Shown: positions 8,663 to 17,711 of the stretch, piece by piece
How positions within the stretch are numbered: position 1 is the stretch's first letter
How the letters are laid out: the number at the start of each line of letters is the position of its first letter
Assembly (NCBI RefSeq): GCF_902859705.1
Contig: NZ_CADIJO010000024.1
Location: 27,319-91,318, forward strand
Length of the DNA stretch: 64,000 nt
Direction of reading: 5' to 3'
DNA from: Achromobacter deleyi
GTDB taxonomy: Bacteria; Pseudomonadota; Gammaproteobacteria; Burkholderiales; Burkholderiaceae_B
Position numbers and translations under genes: made by a program
The notes under the pieces: generated by a model
The model's database searches: none
What the model was told of the DNA's origin: nothing
What the model saw: the letters and a program-made list of their open reading frames with translations, nothing else

Positions 8663-9315
8663 CCGACCATCCCGACGCCATCCGACTCCTGCTGATCGAC
8701 GACCACCCGCTGGTGCGCGACGGCCTGCGCCTGCGCCTGGAAACCGTGCCACACCTGCGGGTGGTGGGCGAAGCCGGCAACGCCGCCGCCGTGCTGGCCT
8801 TCCTGCAGGCCTGCCTGGCCGAAGACCCGCAAGGCGGCACCCTGCCCCAACTGGCCCTGATGGACCTGAACATGCCCGGCGTGGGCGGGCTGGAACTGAC
8901 CGCGCAGCTGCACGAGCGCTATCCGCAGATTGCGGTGCTGGTGCTGTCCATGCACGACAACGCCGAATACATGGTGCAGGCGGTGCGGGCCGGCGCCCGG
9001 GGCTACCTGCTCAAGGACGAGCCGGCGCAGGAAATCATCGCCGCCATCGACACGGTGATGACCGGCCGCAACTATTTCAGCGCCGCCGTCTCGCTGCGGC
9101 TGTCTCAGGCCAGCGCCCCGGCCACCTTGCTGACCCAGCGCGAACGCGACGTGCTGCGCCACATCGCCAGCGGCCATGCCAACAAGCAGATCGCCCAGGC
9201 GCTGGGGCTGTCGGTGCGCACCGTGGAAACCCATCGGCTGAACATCAAGCGCAAGCTGGGCATCGACGGCCAGGCCGAACTGGTCAAGTACGCCGTGGAG
9301 AACCGCGGCGTGTAG
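8659..9315 (+). CDS. NarL/FixJ-type response regulator
   Basis: The 218-residue protein has a receiver domain (about 9-130) with acidic residues in IDDHP, phospho-acceptor Asp69 in LMDLNMPG and the conserved Lys in YLLKDE. A LuxR-type helix-turn-helix follows (about 155-215; LTQRERDVLRHIASGHANKQ). Its start codon overlaps the stop of the sensor kinase (ATGA), so the two are translationally coupled partners. Likely targets are its own operon or the divergent cstA-ybdD; no site is established. Confidence 0.92.
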   Translation: MTDHPDAIRLLLIDDHPLVRDGLRLRLETVPHLRVVGEAGNAAAVLAFLQACLAEDPQGGTLPQLALMDLNMPGVGGLELTAQLHERYPQIAVLVLSMHDNAEYMVQAVRAGARGYLLKDEPAQEIIAAIDTVMTGRNYFSAAVSLRLSQASAPATLLTQRERDVLRHIASGHANKQIAQALGLSVRTVETHRLNIKRKLGIDGQAELVKYAVENRGV

Positions 9316-9411
9316 TTTCAGGCGCCTTTCAGGCGAACGGCCCCGGCCCGCGCTGGGGTAGACTTGCGTGTTAATCGCCATCAGTGGCGCGCAGCCCCAG
9401 GAGTCCTCCCC

Positions 9412-9957
9412 ATGTCATTGGAAACACACTACACCGCCATTCTCGAAGCGCTGGGGGAAGATCCGTCCCGCGAAGGGCTGGCCGACACGCCCGCCCGCGC
9501 AGCCAAGGCCATGCGCCACCTGTGCCGCGGCTACGGCCAGAACCTGGACGAAATCGTCAACGGCGCGCTGTTCACGTCCGACACCCGCGAGATCGTGCTG
9601 GTCAAGAACATCGAGCTGTATTCGCTCTGTGAACACCACATGCTGCCTTTCATCGGCAAGGCCCACGTGGCCTACCTGCCCAATGGCCGCGTGCTGGGCC
9701 TGTCCAAGGTGGCGCGCATCGTCGAAATGTATGCCCGCCGCCTGCAGATCCAGGAAAACCTCAGCCGCCAGGTGGCCGAGGCCGTGCAGTCGGTCACCGG
9801 CGCCGCCGGCGTGGCCGTGGTGATCGAAGCCCAGCACATGTGCATGATGATGCGCGGCGTCGAAAAGCAGAATTCGTCCATGGTCACGTCGGTGATGCTG
9901 GGCGAATTCCACGAAAACCCCTCGACCCGGGCAGAATTCCTCAGCCTGATTCGCTAA
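9412..9957 (+). CDS. folE: GTP cyclohydrolase I
   Basis: The 181-residue cytoplasmic enzyme converts GTP to dihydroneopterin triphosphate, the first step of tetrahydrofolate and pterin synthesis. Zinc ligands match E. coli FolE: Cys73 and His76 in CEHHMLPF, and Cys144 in [10 protein letters not shown]; His75 corresponds to the catalytic His. The C-terminus ends RAEFLSLIR as in the family. The start at 9412 has AGGAG 8 bases upstream; the longer frame from a TTG at 9364 is rejected. A strong hairpin follows, so it is probably a single-gene unit. Confidence 0.97.
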   Translation: MSLETHYTAILEALGEDPSREGLADTPARAAKAMRHLCRGYGQNLDEIVNGALFTSDTREIVLVKNIELYSLCEHHMLPFIGKAHVAYLPNGRVLGLSKVARIVEMYARRLQIQENLSRQVAEAVQSVTGAAGVAVVIEAQHMCMMMRGVEKQNSSMVTSVMLGEFHENPSTRAEFLSLIR

Positions 9958-9974
9958 ATCAGACGGATTCCCCC

Positions 9975-10013
9975 AAACGGGCGGCCGGACCCTCTTGGTC
10001 CCGCCGCCCGTTT
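9975..10013 (+). terminator. Rho-independent terminator after folE
   Basis: AAACGGGCGGC (9975-9985) pairs perfectly with GCCGCCCGTTT (10003-10013), giving an 11-bp stem ending in TTTGCTTT. It lies 18 bases after the folE stop. Confidence 0.75.
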
Positions 10014-10050
10014 GCTTTGCGTCGTCCGCCAGATGGGGGATTCCCTCACA

Positions 10051-10083
10051 TTGGCACCTATCGAACAGAGCATCTGGTCCTAG
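10051..10083 (+). promoter_or_regulatory. Candidate TauR site upstream of tauA
   Basis: CTGGTCCTAG at 10074-10083 matches the reported TauR half-site CTGGACYTAA at 8 of 10 positions. A weaker copy, TTGGCACCTA, lies exactly 23 bases upstream at 10051-10060. The same 23-base spacing of CTGG-type 10-mers recurs upstream of tauX, which supports a shared regulator. It lies about 95 bases before the tauA start. Confidence 0.5.
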
Positions 10084-10177
10084 CGTTCCGATCCCATCCG
10101 GGCAAACTGGCGTCACAGGCCGCACCGGCACAAGCCGGTCGCGTCGGGGCGCGGCCCATCCTCAATCGGAGATCATC

Positions 10178-11206
10178 ATGAACGCGATGTACCGCCTCAT
10201 CCGCCGCTGTCTCCTTGCCGGCCTGGCCGCCGCGCTGCTGGGCGCACCCGCCTATGCCCAGACCCGCTTGACCGTCGGTTACCAACTGATCGTCGGCCCG
10301 TTCCTGACCGCCATCGCCGACGGCAGTTTCGACAAGGCCCTGAAAGACGCCGGCTACCAGGTCGACTGGCGCCAGTTCACCTCGGGCGGCGACATTTCCA
10401 CCGCGCTGGCCTCCGGCAACGTGCCGGTGGGCGTATTGGGGTCCACCGGCATCACGTCCGCCGCCACCCGCGGCGTGGACATGGAACTGTTCTGGATCCT
10501 GGACAACATCGGCAAATCGGAAGCCCTGGTGGCGCGCAACGGCTCGGGCATCAACAGCACCGCCGACCTGAAGGGCAAGCGCGTCGCCACGCCGTTCGTG
10601 TCGACCTCGCACTTTCACCTGCTGGTGGGCCTGGAGCAGGTCTGGAAGATCAGCCCGCGCGACGTGCGCATCCTGAACATGCAGCCGCCGCAGATCGTGG
10701 CCGCCTGGCAGCGCGGCGACATCGACGCCGCCTACGTCTGGCCGCCTGCCCTGACCGAAATCGAAAAGACCGGCAAGGTCATTGCCGATTCCGAGGCCAT
10801 CGGCCGCGCCAGCGTGCCGACTTTCGACGGCCTGGTGGTGGACCGCGCCTGGGCCGCCAAGAACCCGAAGTTCATGGCCGCCTTCACCGGCGTGCTGGCC
10901 AAGTCGTACGCCGACTACCGCGCCAACAGCGCCGCCTGGACAGCCGACTCGGCGCCGGTGAAAAGCATCGTCAAGCTCATCGGCGGCAAGCCCGACGACG
11001 TGGCCTCGGCCTTGAAGCTGCTGACCTTCCCCACCGCCCAGGAACAGGCGTCCAATGAATGGCTGGGCGGCGGCAAAGAGGCCGGCGCCGCGCGCGCCTT
11101 CACGGCCAGCGCCAAGTTCCTGAAAGACCAGAAGCAGATCGACCGTGCCCTGGACGACTACAGCAGCCACGTCACGGACCAGTACGCCAAGGCGGCCGTC
11201 AAATAG
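10178..11206 (+). CDS. tauA: Taurine ABC transporter, periplasmic binding protein
   Basis: The 342-residue protein has a cleavable signal peptide (cleavage expected after AYA, residue 27) and a SsuA/TauA-type periplasmic binding fold. [11 protein letters not shown], the [15 protein letters not shown] stretch and [13 protein letters not shown] match TauA, which delivers taurine to TauBC. CGGAG lies 6 bases before the ATG at 10178; the frame open from 9995 runs through the folE terminator and is rejected. It is the first gene of tauABC. The nearby tauXY and xsc make taurine the likely substrate rather than another sulfonate. Confidence 0.9.
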   Translation: MNAMYRLIRRCLLAGLAAALLGAPAYAQTRLTVGYQLIVGPFLTAIADGSFDKALKDAGYQVDWRQFTSGGDISTALASGNVPVGVLGSTGITSAATRGVDMELFWILDNIGKSEALVARNGSGINSTADLKGKRVATPFVSTSHFHLLVGLEQVWKISPRDVRILNMQPPQIVAAWQRGDIDAAYVWPPALTEIEKTGKVIADSEAIGRASVPTFDGLVVDRAWAAKNPKFMAAFTGVLAKSYADYRANSAAWTADSAPVKSIVKLIGGKPDDVASALKLLTFPTAQEQASNEWLGGGKEAGAARAFTASAKFLKDQKQIDRALDDYSSHVTDQYAKAAVK

Positions 11207-11288
11207 CCGCCAAGGCCCACCGGGCGCGCCGGCAGGCGCGCCCCGGCGCCCGCCTCGCCGCGGATGCCGCAATAACCGGGGAGCCTGT

Positions 11289-12125
11289 ATGTCCCACGCC
11301 ACCACCCCCGCCGCGCAAGCCCTGCGCGCGGACCATGTCAGCGTCACCTACCCCGGGCTGCACGACAGCGGCCCGGTGATTGCGTTGCAAGACGTCAACC
11401 TGACCATCGAGCCCGGCGAATTCGTCGTGGCGCTGGGCGCGTCCGGTTGCGGCAAGACCACCCTGCTCAGCCTGTTGGCCGGATTTCTGTCGCCCACCGA
11501 CGGCGAGATCACGCTGGGCGGGCGGCCCATCACCGGCCCCGGCGCCGACCGCGGCGTGGTGTTCCAGAAGCACGCCCTGCTGCCCTGGCTGAATGTGCTG
11601 GAAAACACCGAGTTCGGCCTGAAGCTGCAGGGCGTGGACCGCGAAACGCGCCGCGCCCGCGCCCGCCGCAACCTCGAACTGGTGGGCCTGCAGGATTTTC
11701 ACCGCCACATGATCTACCAGCTTTCCGGCGGCATGCAGCAGCGCGTGGGCATCGCCCGGGCGCTGACCTGCGACCCCGCCATGCTGCTGATGGACGAGCC
11801 CATGGCGGCGCTGGACGCACTGACCCGCGAGACCATCCAGGAGCTGCTGCTCGATATCTGGCGCCAGACCGGCAAGATGTTCTTCTTCATTACCCATAGC
11901 GTGGAAGAGGCGCTGTTCCTGGGGTCGCGGCTGATCGTGATGTCGCCGCGCCCGGGACGCATCACCCACACCTTCAAGCCGGACTTCAACCGGCGCTACC
12001 TGGAGACGCGCGATGGACGCGGCATCAAATCAAGTCCCGACTTCATCGCCATGCGCGAACAAGTCCTTGGCATCATCTACGGCGACGAACTTGCCGCCTC
12101 CGCCCCGCAGGCCGTCCATGCCTAG
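11289..12125 (+). CDS. tauB: Taurine ABC transporter, ATP-binding protein
   Basis: The 278-residue ATPase has Walker [10 protein letters not shown] (50-58), Q-loop FQKHALLPW, signature LSGGMQ (145-150), Walker B LLMDEP (166-171) and the switch His in ITHSVEEA. The closing part ([14 protein letters not shown]) is typical of the TauB/SsuB branch. The start at 11289 has GGGAG 5 bases before it; the frame extending to 11145 overlaps tauA and is a shadow. It overlaps tauC by 8 bases, indicating coupled translation. Confidence 0.92.
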   Translation: MSHATTPAAQALRADHVSVTYPGLHDSGPVIALQDVNLTIEPGEFVVALGASGCGKTTLLSLLAGFLSPTDGEITLGGRPITGPGADRGVVFQKHALLPWLNVLENTEFGLKLQGVDRETRRARARRNLELVGLQDFHRHMIYQLSGGMQQRVGIARALTCDPAMLLMDEPMAALDALTRETIQELLLDIWRQTGKMFFFITHSVEEALFLGSRLIVMSPRPGRITHTFKPDFNRRYLETRDGRGIKSSPDFIAMREQVLGIIYGDELAASAPQAVHA

Positions 12126-12945
12126 CCGCTTTTCGGGGCATCAGCCGGCCACGCCGGGCAAGGTCTATGGCGCGCCGGGAGCCGGCTACAGCGGCCACAT
12201 CAGCCTGTTGACCAGCATCGCGCTGCTGGCGCTGTGGTTCCTGGCCACCAACGCGGGCTGGGTCAAGCCGCTGTTCCTGCCGTCGCCTCAGGCGGTGTAC
12301 GGCAAATTCGTGTCCGCCATGACCGACGGCGTGGCCAACTCGACCCTGGCCGAGCACGCGCTGGCCAGCCTGACGCGGGTGTTCTCGGCGTTTTTCCTGG
12401 CCTGCGCCACCGCCATACCGGTCGGCATCCTGATGGGCGTGAACCGCTACGCCCGTGGCATCTTCGACCCGCCCATCGAGTTCTACCGCCCCCTGCCGCC
12501 CCTGGCCTACCTGCCGCTCATCATCATCTGGTTCGGCATCGGCGAATTCCCCAAGATCCTCTTGATCTACCTGGCCATCTTCGCGCCCATGGCGATTGCG
12601 GCACGGGCCGGGGTGCGGTCCGTGTCCATCGAGCAGATCCACGCCGCCTACGCCATGGGCGGCTCGCGGATGCAGATCGTCTGGCACGTGATCCTGAAAG
12701 CGGCAATGCCCGAGATCTTCACCGGCATGCGCATCGGCATCGGGGTGGGCTGGACCACGCTGGTGGCCGCCGAAATGGTGGCCGCCGACCGCGGGCTGGG
12801 CTTCATGGTGCTGAACGCCGCGCAGTTCCTGGCCAGCGACACCGTCATCATGGGCATCATCGTGATCGGCGTGTTCGCCTTCGCCTTCGACCTGCTGGTG
12901 CGCTACCTGGAGAAATTCGCGATTCCCTGGAAGGGACGCATCTGA
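12118..12945 (+). CDS. tauC: Taurine ABC transporter, permease
   Basis: The 275-residue inner-membrane permease has about six hydrophobic segments and the BPD_transp_1 coupling motif in [20 protein letters not shown]. The ENXXLPSP-like entry ([16 protein letters not shown]) and the tail [14 protein letters not shown] match TauC/SsuC. The ATG at 12118 overlaps the tauB stop (ATGCCTAG). It closes the tauABC operon; the regulator gene begins 182 bases downstream on the same strand. Confidence 0.92.
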   Translation: MPSRFSGHQPATPGKVYGAPGAGYSGHISLLTSIALLALWFLATNAGWVKPLFLPSPQAVYGKFVSAMTDGVANSTLAEHALASLTRVFSAFFLACATAIPVGILMGVNRYARGIFDPPIEFYRPLPPLAYLPLIIIWFGIGEFPKILLIYLAIFAPMAIAARAGVRSVSIEQIHAAYAMGGSRMQIVWHVILKAAMPEIFTGMRIGIGVGWTTLVAAEMVAADRGLGFMVLNAAQFLASDTVIMGIIVIGVFAFAFDLLVRYLEKFAIPWKGRI

Positions 12946-12976
12946 AAGGAGGGTCTCGTTCCATTTTCTGGCCGAT

Positions 12977-13003
12977 GCGTCATCCATTTGTCATCCATGA
13001 CGC
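12977..13003. promoter_or_regulatory. Phased repeats upstream of the tauR-like gene
   Basis: GTCATCCAT occurs at 12979-12987 and again at 12990-12998, an 11-base offset of about one helical turn. The pair is framed by the inverted arms GCGTCA (12977-12982) and TGACGC (12998-13003). It lies about 125 bases before the regulator start and may be an autoregulatory or second-factor site. It does not resemble the CTGG-type repeats near tauA and tauX. Confidence 0.4.
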
Positions 13004-13127
13004 GTCGGCAGGGCATTCCCGCATTCCGTCCCCCCATCCGCTCCTCTATTCTGGGACTCAGCCCCCCGCCCCGCCGCGCGCCTCGCGCCGGCACGGCCGG
13101 GGCGCGTCGCCACTACAAGGAGCCGCC

Positions 13128-14651
13128 ATGTCCAGCCAGGCCTCGATGCTCAAGCCTGTGTTGCGGGAACGCCTGTTCGAACGCGAAAGCGCGCCCAATC
13201 TCAGCCTGCAGGGCCGGGTCCGGCAGATGCTGGTGTCGGCCATTCTCAGCGGCCATCTGCCGCCGGGCGCGCCGGTGCCGTCCAGCCGCTATCTGGCCGA
13301 CCAGTTGCGCATCGCCCGCAACACCGTCGTGTTCGCCTACCAGCAGCTGGTCAGCGAGGGCTACCTGGAATCGCGCGAGCGCAGCGGCCACTTCGTCAGC
13401 GCCGACGTGCTGCAAGGGCGCGCCGCGCAGCACGCGGACCCCTGCGCCTCGAACGTGGCGGCCGACGCCGTCTGCTGGGACGAGCGGCTGCGGTTTCGCC
13501 CGACCCGCCAGCGCAACATCGTCAAGCCGCAAGACTGGCAGAAGCAACCCTACCCCTTTGTCTACGGCCAGTTCGACCAGGACCTGTTTCCCACCGCCGA
13601 ATGGCGCGAATGCTGTATCAAGGCCCTGTCGGTGCTGGACATCCGCAGCTGGGCGCCCGACCTGATCACCCACGACGACCCCGCGCTGATCGAGCAGATC
13701 CGCACCCAGGTGCTGCCGCGCCGCGGCGTGTGGGCCGACGCCGAGGAAATCGTCATCACCGTGGGCGCGCAGCACGCGCTGTATCTGCTGGCCGACCTGC
13801 TGGTCAACGAAGACACGGTGGTCGGCATGGAAGATCCGGGCTACCCCGATGCGCGCAACATCTTCGCCAGCCACACCCGCCACCTGCTACCGCTGCCGGT
13901 AGATGGCCAGGGCCTGTGCACCGGCACGCACCTATTGGGCTGCGACTACATTTTCGTGACGCCGGGCCACCAATGCCCCACCACCGTCACGCTGTCGGCC
14001 GCGCGCCGCGACAACCTGCTGACGCTGGCCCGCCAGGCCGACAGCCTGATCATCGAAGACGACTTCGAAAGCGAAAGCCGCTGGGGCGAAGGCGCGATCC
14101 CGGCGCTGAAAAGCCAGGACCGCGACGGCCGCGTGATCTACGTGGGCAGCCTGGCCAAATCGTTCGCGCCGGGCCTGCGCATCGGCTACATCGTCGCCCC
14201 GCGCGAACTGGCCGCCGAGCTGCGCGCCCTGCGCCGCCTGATGCTGCGCCATCCGTCGGCCTACATCCAGCGTGCGTTCTCGCTGTTCATCTCACTGGGG
14301 CATCACCATTCGCTGCTGCGCCGGCAATCGCAGGCCTACCAGCAGCGCGGCGCCGAATTGACCGCGGCGCTGGCGCGCTGGCTGCCCGACTTCACGGCGG
14401 TGCCCATCACCGGTTCATCATCGTGCTGGCTGCAGGGGCCGGCGTGGCTGGACGCCACCGAACTGTCGCAGGCGGCGCTGGCCGAGGGCGTCGTGGTCGA
14501 GCCAGGCAATGTGTTCTTCATGGACGGCGCCAACGCCCCGCGCAATTTCCTGCGGGTGGGGTTCACGTCGATCCGCGCCGAGCACATCGGGCCCGGGATT
14601 GAAAAGCTGGCGCAGGTGGTGCGCCGCTACCGCCTGCGGGCAGCGGCCTGA
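13128..14651 (+). CDS. tauR: MocR-family regulator of taurine genes (TauR-like)
   Basis: The 507-residue protein has a GntR winged helix (about 26-92; YLADQLRIARNTVVFAYQQL) and an aminotransferase-like domain. PLP-contact residues are visible in LIIEDDFESE (about 308-317), and the lysine is Lys344 in GSLAKSFAPGLRIGY. TauR-type MocR proteins activate taurine transport and dehydrogenase genes when taurine is present. Neighbours support that role: tauABC upstream on the same strand and tauYX convergent downstream. AAGGAG lies 5 bases before the ATG at 13128; the 805-residue frame open from 12234 overlaps tauC and is rejected. The symbol is inferred from context. Confidence 0.8.
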   Translation: MSSQASMLKPVLRERLFERESAPNLSLQGRVRQMLVSAILSGHLPPGAPVPSSRYLADQLRIARNTVVFAYQQLVSEGYLESRERSGHFVSADVLQGRAAQHADPCASNVAADAVCWDERLRFRPTRQRNIVKPQDWQKQPYPFVYGQFDQDLFPTAEWRECCIKALSVLDIRSWAPDLITHDDPALIEQIRTQVLPRRGVWADAEEIVITVGAQHALYLLADLLVNEDTVVGMEDPGYPDARNIFASHTRHLLPLPVDGQGLCTGTHLLGCDYIFVTPGHQCPTTVTLSAARRDNLLTLARQADSLIIEDDFESESRWGEGAIPALKSQDRDGRVIYVGSLAKSFAPGLRIGYIVAPRELAAELRALRRLMLRHPSAYIQRAFSLFISLGHHHSLLRRQSQAYQQRGAELTAALARWLPDFTAVPITGSSSCWLQGPAWLDATELSQAALAEGVVVEPGNVFFMDGANAPRNFLRVGFTSIRAEHIGPGIEKLAQVVRRYRLRAAA

Positions 14652-14682
14652 CGGCGCCATCGGGGCAAACGCCCGGCGCCGT
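14651..14682. terminator. Hairpin between convergent tauR-like gene and tauY
   Basis: ACGGCGCC (14651-14658) pairs with GGCGCCGT (14675-14682); a third copy of ACGGCGCC lies at 14692-14699. The hairpin lies in the 61-base gap between convergent genes and lacks a T-run, so it is a tentative bidirectional terminator. Confidence 0.4.
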
Positions 14683-14712
14683 CCGCGAAAAACGGCGCCA
14701 TCCCGCCTGGCA

Positions 14713-16119
14713 TCAGAGGATTTCGTCACGCAGGTAGTACCAGCGGTACAGCAGCGCCTGCCCCAGCCGGCGGAACGGCGCGAACAGGTGTCCGGGCAGC
14801 GGCGAGTCGTAGATGGGCAAGTCCCAGGCCACGCCGTCCTGCCCCATCATGCGCTGCGCCAAGCGGCGCCCGGCGTGGGCCGAGAACGCCACGCCGTTGC
14901 CGCCGTAGCCAAAGGCGTAGTACACCCGCTGCGCCGGATCGGGCTGTGTGATGCGCGGCATCATGTCGTGGCTGACGTCCACCCAGCCCCACCAGGAATA
15001 GTCCACCTCGACCCCACGCAACGACGGGAACTTGCGCGCCAGGCCGTTGCGCAGCAGCGCCAGGTGGCGCGGGTGCTGCGCATCGGCGCCGCGCAGCGCG
15101 CTGCGGCTGCCGATCTGCATGCGGCCATCCGGCAGCAGGCGGTAGTAGAAGCGCAGCGTGCGCGTGTCGGTGATGAACACCGTGCTTTTCAGACCGGCGC
15201 GCTCGCGTTCGTCGGGCGTCAGCACCCTTGTGACCATGGAATTGGACAGCACCGGCATGATGCGGTTGTCCAGCAGGCCGTTGACCCCCTGCGCGGTGTA
15301 GCCGCCGGTGGCGAAGGCCACTCGCCTGGCGCGCACCGTGCCGCCCGGCGTCTGCAGGCGATAGCCGCCGGCCTCTTCGGTCCAGCCCAGCACGGGGCTG
15401 CCCGGATGGATGCGCACACCCAGCGCGCGGGCCTGGCGCATGTAGCCGTAGGCCAGCTTCAGCGGATGCACGCCCACGCCGTCCGGCTCGTGCATGGCGC
15501 CCACGGCCTCGTGGTCGTCGACATAGCGCTCGCGCAGCGCGGCCTTGTCCAGCATGCGCGTGTCGTAGCCGAACTGCTCGCGCATGACGCGGGCCTCGTT
15601 GCGCAGGAACGCCATCTTCTTTTCGCGGTGGGCGGTGTACAGGTGGCCGCCGGGCTGGGCGTCGCACTCGACCTGGTCCACCAGGCTTTTCCAGTACTCG
15701 AAGCCCTCGCGGATCTCGGCGTCCAGCCGGCGCGCGGTGGGCAGGCCCCAGCGTTCGATCCATTGCGACCGGTACAGTCGCCCCGATGCGTTCTGGCCCT
15801 GCCCGCCATTGCGGCTGGTGCAGCCCCACACCGCGCGGTTGGCCTCCAGCACCACGGCTTTCACGCCGTAGTCGCGCGCCAGCGCCAACGCGGCGGACAG
15901 GCCGGTGAAGCCCGACCCGACGATCACCACGTCGGCATCGATGTCGCCCTGCACCGGCCCGTCGTCGGCCGGCGGCGGCCCGGCCGTGGCGACCCAGTAG
16001 GTCGGCGCGTAATCCTGCCCGCGCCCCGGCGGCGAGACCAGCGGATCGTAGGTGGGGTTGTAGGCGCTGGCGGCGGGGCTGGCGGCGTCCGGGGGATCGA
16101 AAGGCATAGCGGTATCCAT
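14713..16119 (-). CDS. tauY: Taurine dehydrogenase, large FAD subunit
   Basis: The 468-residue DadA/OrdL-type flavoprotein has a FAD-binding Rossmann motif G-S-G-F-T-G at 68-73 (DVVIVGSGFTG) and the pattern WGCTSRNGGQGQNASGR downstream. Near the C-terminus, YAFGYGGNGVAFSAHAGR closes the flavin site. TauY oxidatively deaminates taurine to sulfoacetaldehyde, passing electrons to the respiratory chain via cytochrome c. The tauX-like gene lies 63 bases upstream in the same direction, which is what separates it from a generic amine oxidase. No strong ribosome site is seen; an ATG at 16107 is an alternative start. Confidence 0.8.
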   Translation of the reverse strand: MDTAMPFDPPDAASPAASAYNPTYDPLVSPPGRGQDYAPTYWVATAGPPPADDGPVQGDIDADVVIVGSGFTGLSAALALARDYGVKAVVLEANRAVWGCTSRNGGQGQNASGRLYRSQWIERWGLPTARRLDAEIREGFEYWKSLVDQVECDAQPGGHLYTAHREKKMAFLRNEARVMREQFGYDTRMLDKAALRERYVDDHEAVGAMHEPDGVGVHPLKLAYGYMRQARALGVRIHPGSPVLGWTEEAGGYRLQTPGGTVRARRVAFATGGYTAQGVNGLLDNRIMPVLSNSMVTRVLTPDERERAGLKSTVFITDTRTLRFYYRLLPDGRMQIGSRSALRGADAQHPRHLALLRNGLARKFPSLRGVEVDYSWWGWVDVSHDMMPRITQPDPAQRVYYAFGYGGNGVAFSAHAGRRLAQRMMGQDGVAWDLPIYDSPLPGHLFAPFRRLGQALLYRWYYLRDEIL

Positions 16120-16182
16120 GCGGCGGGGTCCGGTAGCGGTGAGCGGGGTCGGGGCGCGATGGCGGCCGTGGGAATCGACAGG

Positions 16183-16575
16183 TCAGCCGCGCGCCGGCAA
16201 GGCCGGGCGCTGCTTGCGGAACGCGTTCTTGACGCGGATCTTGCCGCCCTGGAAGGTGAAGACGTCGACCATGTCGGCCTCGATGCGCGAGCCGTCGGCG
16301 GCGGTGCCGGTGAAGGTGGATTCCGATACGCCCCGGTCTCCCGCCACCCAGTGGCGGCCGTTGTTCCATTGCGCGTCCGGGAAATTCTTCCAGGCCGCTT
16401 CGAACGCCGTGCGCACCGCCTCGCAGCCGGCGTGGCGGGCGCCCCAGCGCTCGGGACCACCCACGGTTTCAAAGACGCAGTCGTCGCTCATGAAAGACAT
16501 CAAGGCATCGATATCGTGGCGATTCCACGCGGCTGCGAACTCGGCCAGCATGTCCACGGTGACGGTCTGGTGCAT
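16183..16575 (-). CDS. tauX: Taurine dehydrogenase, small subunit (SnoaL/NTF2 fold)
   Basis: The 130-residue protein has an NTF2/SnoaL-like sequence: AAWNRHDIDALMSFMSDDCV, then FPDAQWNN, GDRGVSESTFTG and DVFTFQGGKIRVKNAFRK. Proteins of this type are annotated as TauX, the small subunit of taurine dehydrogenase. AGGAGG lies 7 bases before the start. It precedes tauY, so the two form a tauXY operon. The role of an NTF2 fold in the dehydrogenase is not clear; assignment relies on sequence resemblance plus the neighbours tauY, tauABC and xsc. Confidence 0.78.
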   Translation of the reverse strand: MHQTVTVDMLAEFAAAWNRHDIDALMSFMSDDCVFETVGGPERWGARHAGCEAVRTAFEAAWKNFPDAQWNNGRHWVAGDRGVSESTFTGTAADGSRIEADMVDVFTFQGGKIRVKNAFRKQRPALPARG

Positions 16576-16652
16576 TGCCTACCCTCCTGAATCCGCGGGC
16601 GCGACATGCGCCCGCGTGCCAAGCCCAAGGTACGCGCGGGGTCTGGCAGGGT

Positions 16653-16685
16653 CTAGAACCAGACGCGGCCAATCGCTTGCACCAG
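16653..16685 (-). promoter_or_regulatory. Candidate TauR direct repeats upstream of tauX
   Basis: Read on the minus strand, CTGGTGCAAG (16676-16685) and CTGGTTCTAG (16653-16662) are direct repeats 23 bases apart, 78-110 bases before the tauX start. CTGGTTCTAG differs by one base from CTGGTCCTAG upstream of tauA. They fit the CTGG-x5-A-purine shape of TauR sites. Confidence 0.5.
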
Positions 16686-16741
16686 ACGGCGGTGATGGCG
16701 CGGCGGCACGCGGCCAGCTCGGCCTGCTTCGCGCGCGCCCG

Positions 16742-17710
16742 TCACACCGCAGCCGCCGAAAGATGCGCGGCCACCTCGCCGCCGCCGCCCCCATCGCGCA
16801 GCCCGATGAACACCAGCGCCGGCCGTTCGATCTCGGCCGGGCGCTGCGCCTGCGTGTCAAAGCGCACCCGGCGCCCCGCCAGTTGCACCAGCACCCAGCC
16901 ATGGCGCTCGGTACGCACCCAGCCCTTGGCGCGCAGCCAATGCCGGGGCAATTGCCGCAGGCTGCTGGCCAGCCGGTCGGCATGCAACAGGTCTGGCGCC
17001 TGCCACAGCCAGCTTTGAAAGGGATGCGCGGGGTCGTCATCGGGGCGGGGGCCGTCATCGTGGTGATGCGACGCGTCGTGTCCGTGCGGGCCACAGTCGG
17101 CATGGGTGCAAGCATCATGGGTACAGCCAATGGCCCCCAGCGCGCTCAGATCGACCCGCCCTTCCCGCGCGGCCACGATCGGCGCGCCGCCCGATTGCTC
17201 GCCCAGCCAGGCCCGCAGCGCCGCTGTCTCGCCCGGCGCCACCAGGTCGGTCTTGTTCAGCACCAGCAGGTCAGCCGCGCGCAACTGCCGCAACACGGTG
17301 TCGGCCAGCAGCGGATCGGCGGCGGTCTCGCGGATGGCGCCTGCATCCACCAGCACCACCACGCCTTCCAGCTGCAAGAGCGGGTCCGCCATGCCGACCT
17401 GCGCGATCCGGCCCGGATCGGACACGCCGCTGGCTTCGATGACGATCCACTGCGGCGCCGGCTGCAAGGCCAGCACCCGCGCCAGCGCCTCGTCCAGCCC
17501 GCCTGCCATCGAACAGCAGACGCAGCCGTTGGCCAGCCGGATCACGTTGTCGGCGCGCTGGGCGACCAGGCCCGCGTCGATATCGATCGGCCCGAAATCA
17601 TTGACCAGCACCGCCGCCCGGCGCGGGCTGCCGGTCAGCACATGGTTCAACAACGTCGTCTTGCCCGCGCCCAGGAAACCGCCCACCACCGTCAGCGCAA
17701 TGCGCGCCAT
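16742..17710 (-). CDS. COG0523/CobW-family GTPase, putative metallochaperone
   Basis: The 322-residue G3E GTPase has P-loop GGFLGAGKTT (10-19), the CxCC metal motif CVCC (63-66), NKTD (152-155), and a Cys/His/Asp-rich stretch at 196-229 with HDASHHHDD. A CobW C-terminal domain follows (about 229-310). Family members deliver zinc or cobalt to client enzymes. The start at 17710 has GGGAG 7 bases upstream and lies one base after the stop of the amidohydrolase gene, so the two are translationally coupled. The amidohydrolase is a metal enzyme and the obvious client candidate (inference). The tauX gene follows 166 bases downstream on the same strand. Confidence 0.85.
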   Translation of the reverse strand: MARIALTVVGGFLGAGKTTLLNHVLTGSPRRAAVLVNDFGPIDIDAGLVAQRADNVIRLANGCVCCSMAGGLDEALARVLALQPAPQWIVIEASGVSDPGRIAQVGMADPLLQLEGVVVLVDAGAIRETAADPLLADTVLRQLRAADLLVLNKTDLVAPGETAALRAWLGEQSGGAPIVAAREGRVDLSALGAIGCTHDACTHADCGPHGHDASHHHDDGPRPDDDPAHPFQSWLWQAPDLLHADRLASSLRQLPRHWLRAKGWVRTERHGWVLVQLAGRRVRFDTQAQRPAEIERPALVFIGLRDGGGGGEVAAHLSAAAV

Positions 17711-17711
17711 G

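Noticed and set aside
11207..11288. GC-rich inverted sequences between tauA and tauB as a terminator
   Set aside because: Only short stretches pair and no T-run follows; tauB and tauC need to be co-expressed with tauA. At most it is a message-processing or attenuation hairpin.
12234..14651. An 805-codon frame suggesting a permease-regulator fusion
   Set aside because: The first 298 codons are out of frame with tauC and non-conserved. A good AAGGAG and ATG at 13128 begin the winged-helix domain.
14713..16119. Gamma-glutamylputrescine oxidase (PuuB) as the identity of the FAD oxidoreductase
   Set aside because: The fold is shared, but the adjacent NTF2-like tauX, the tauABC genes and xsc favour taurine dehydrogenase, and no other putrescine genes are near.
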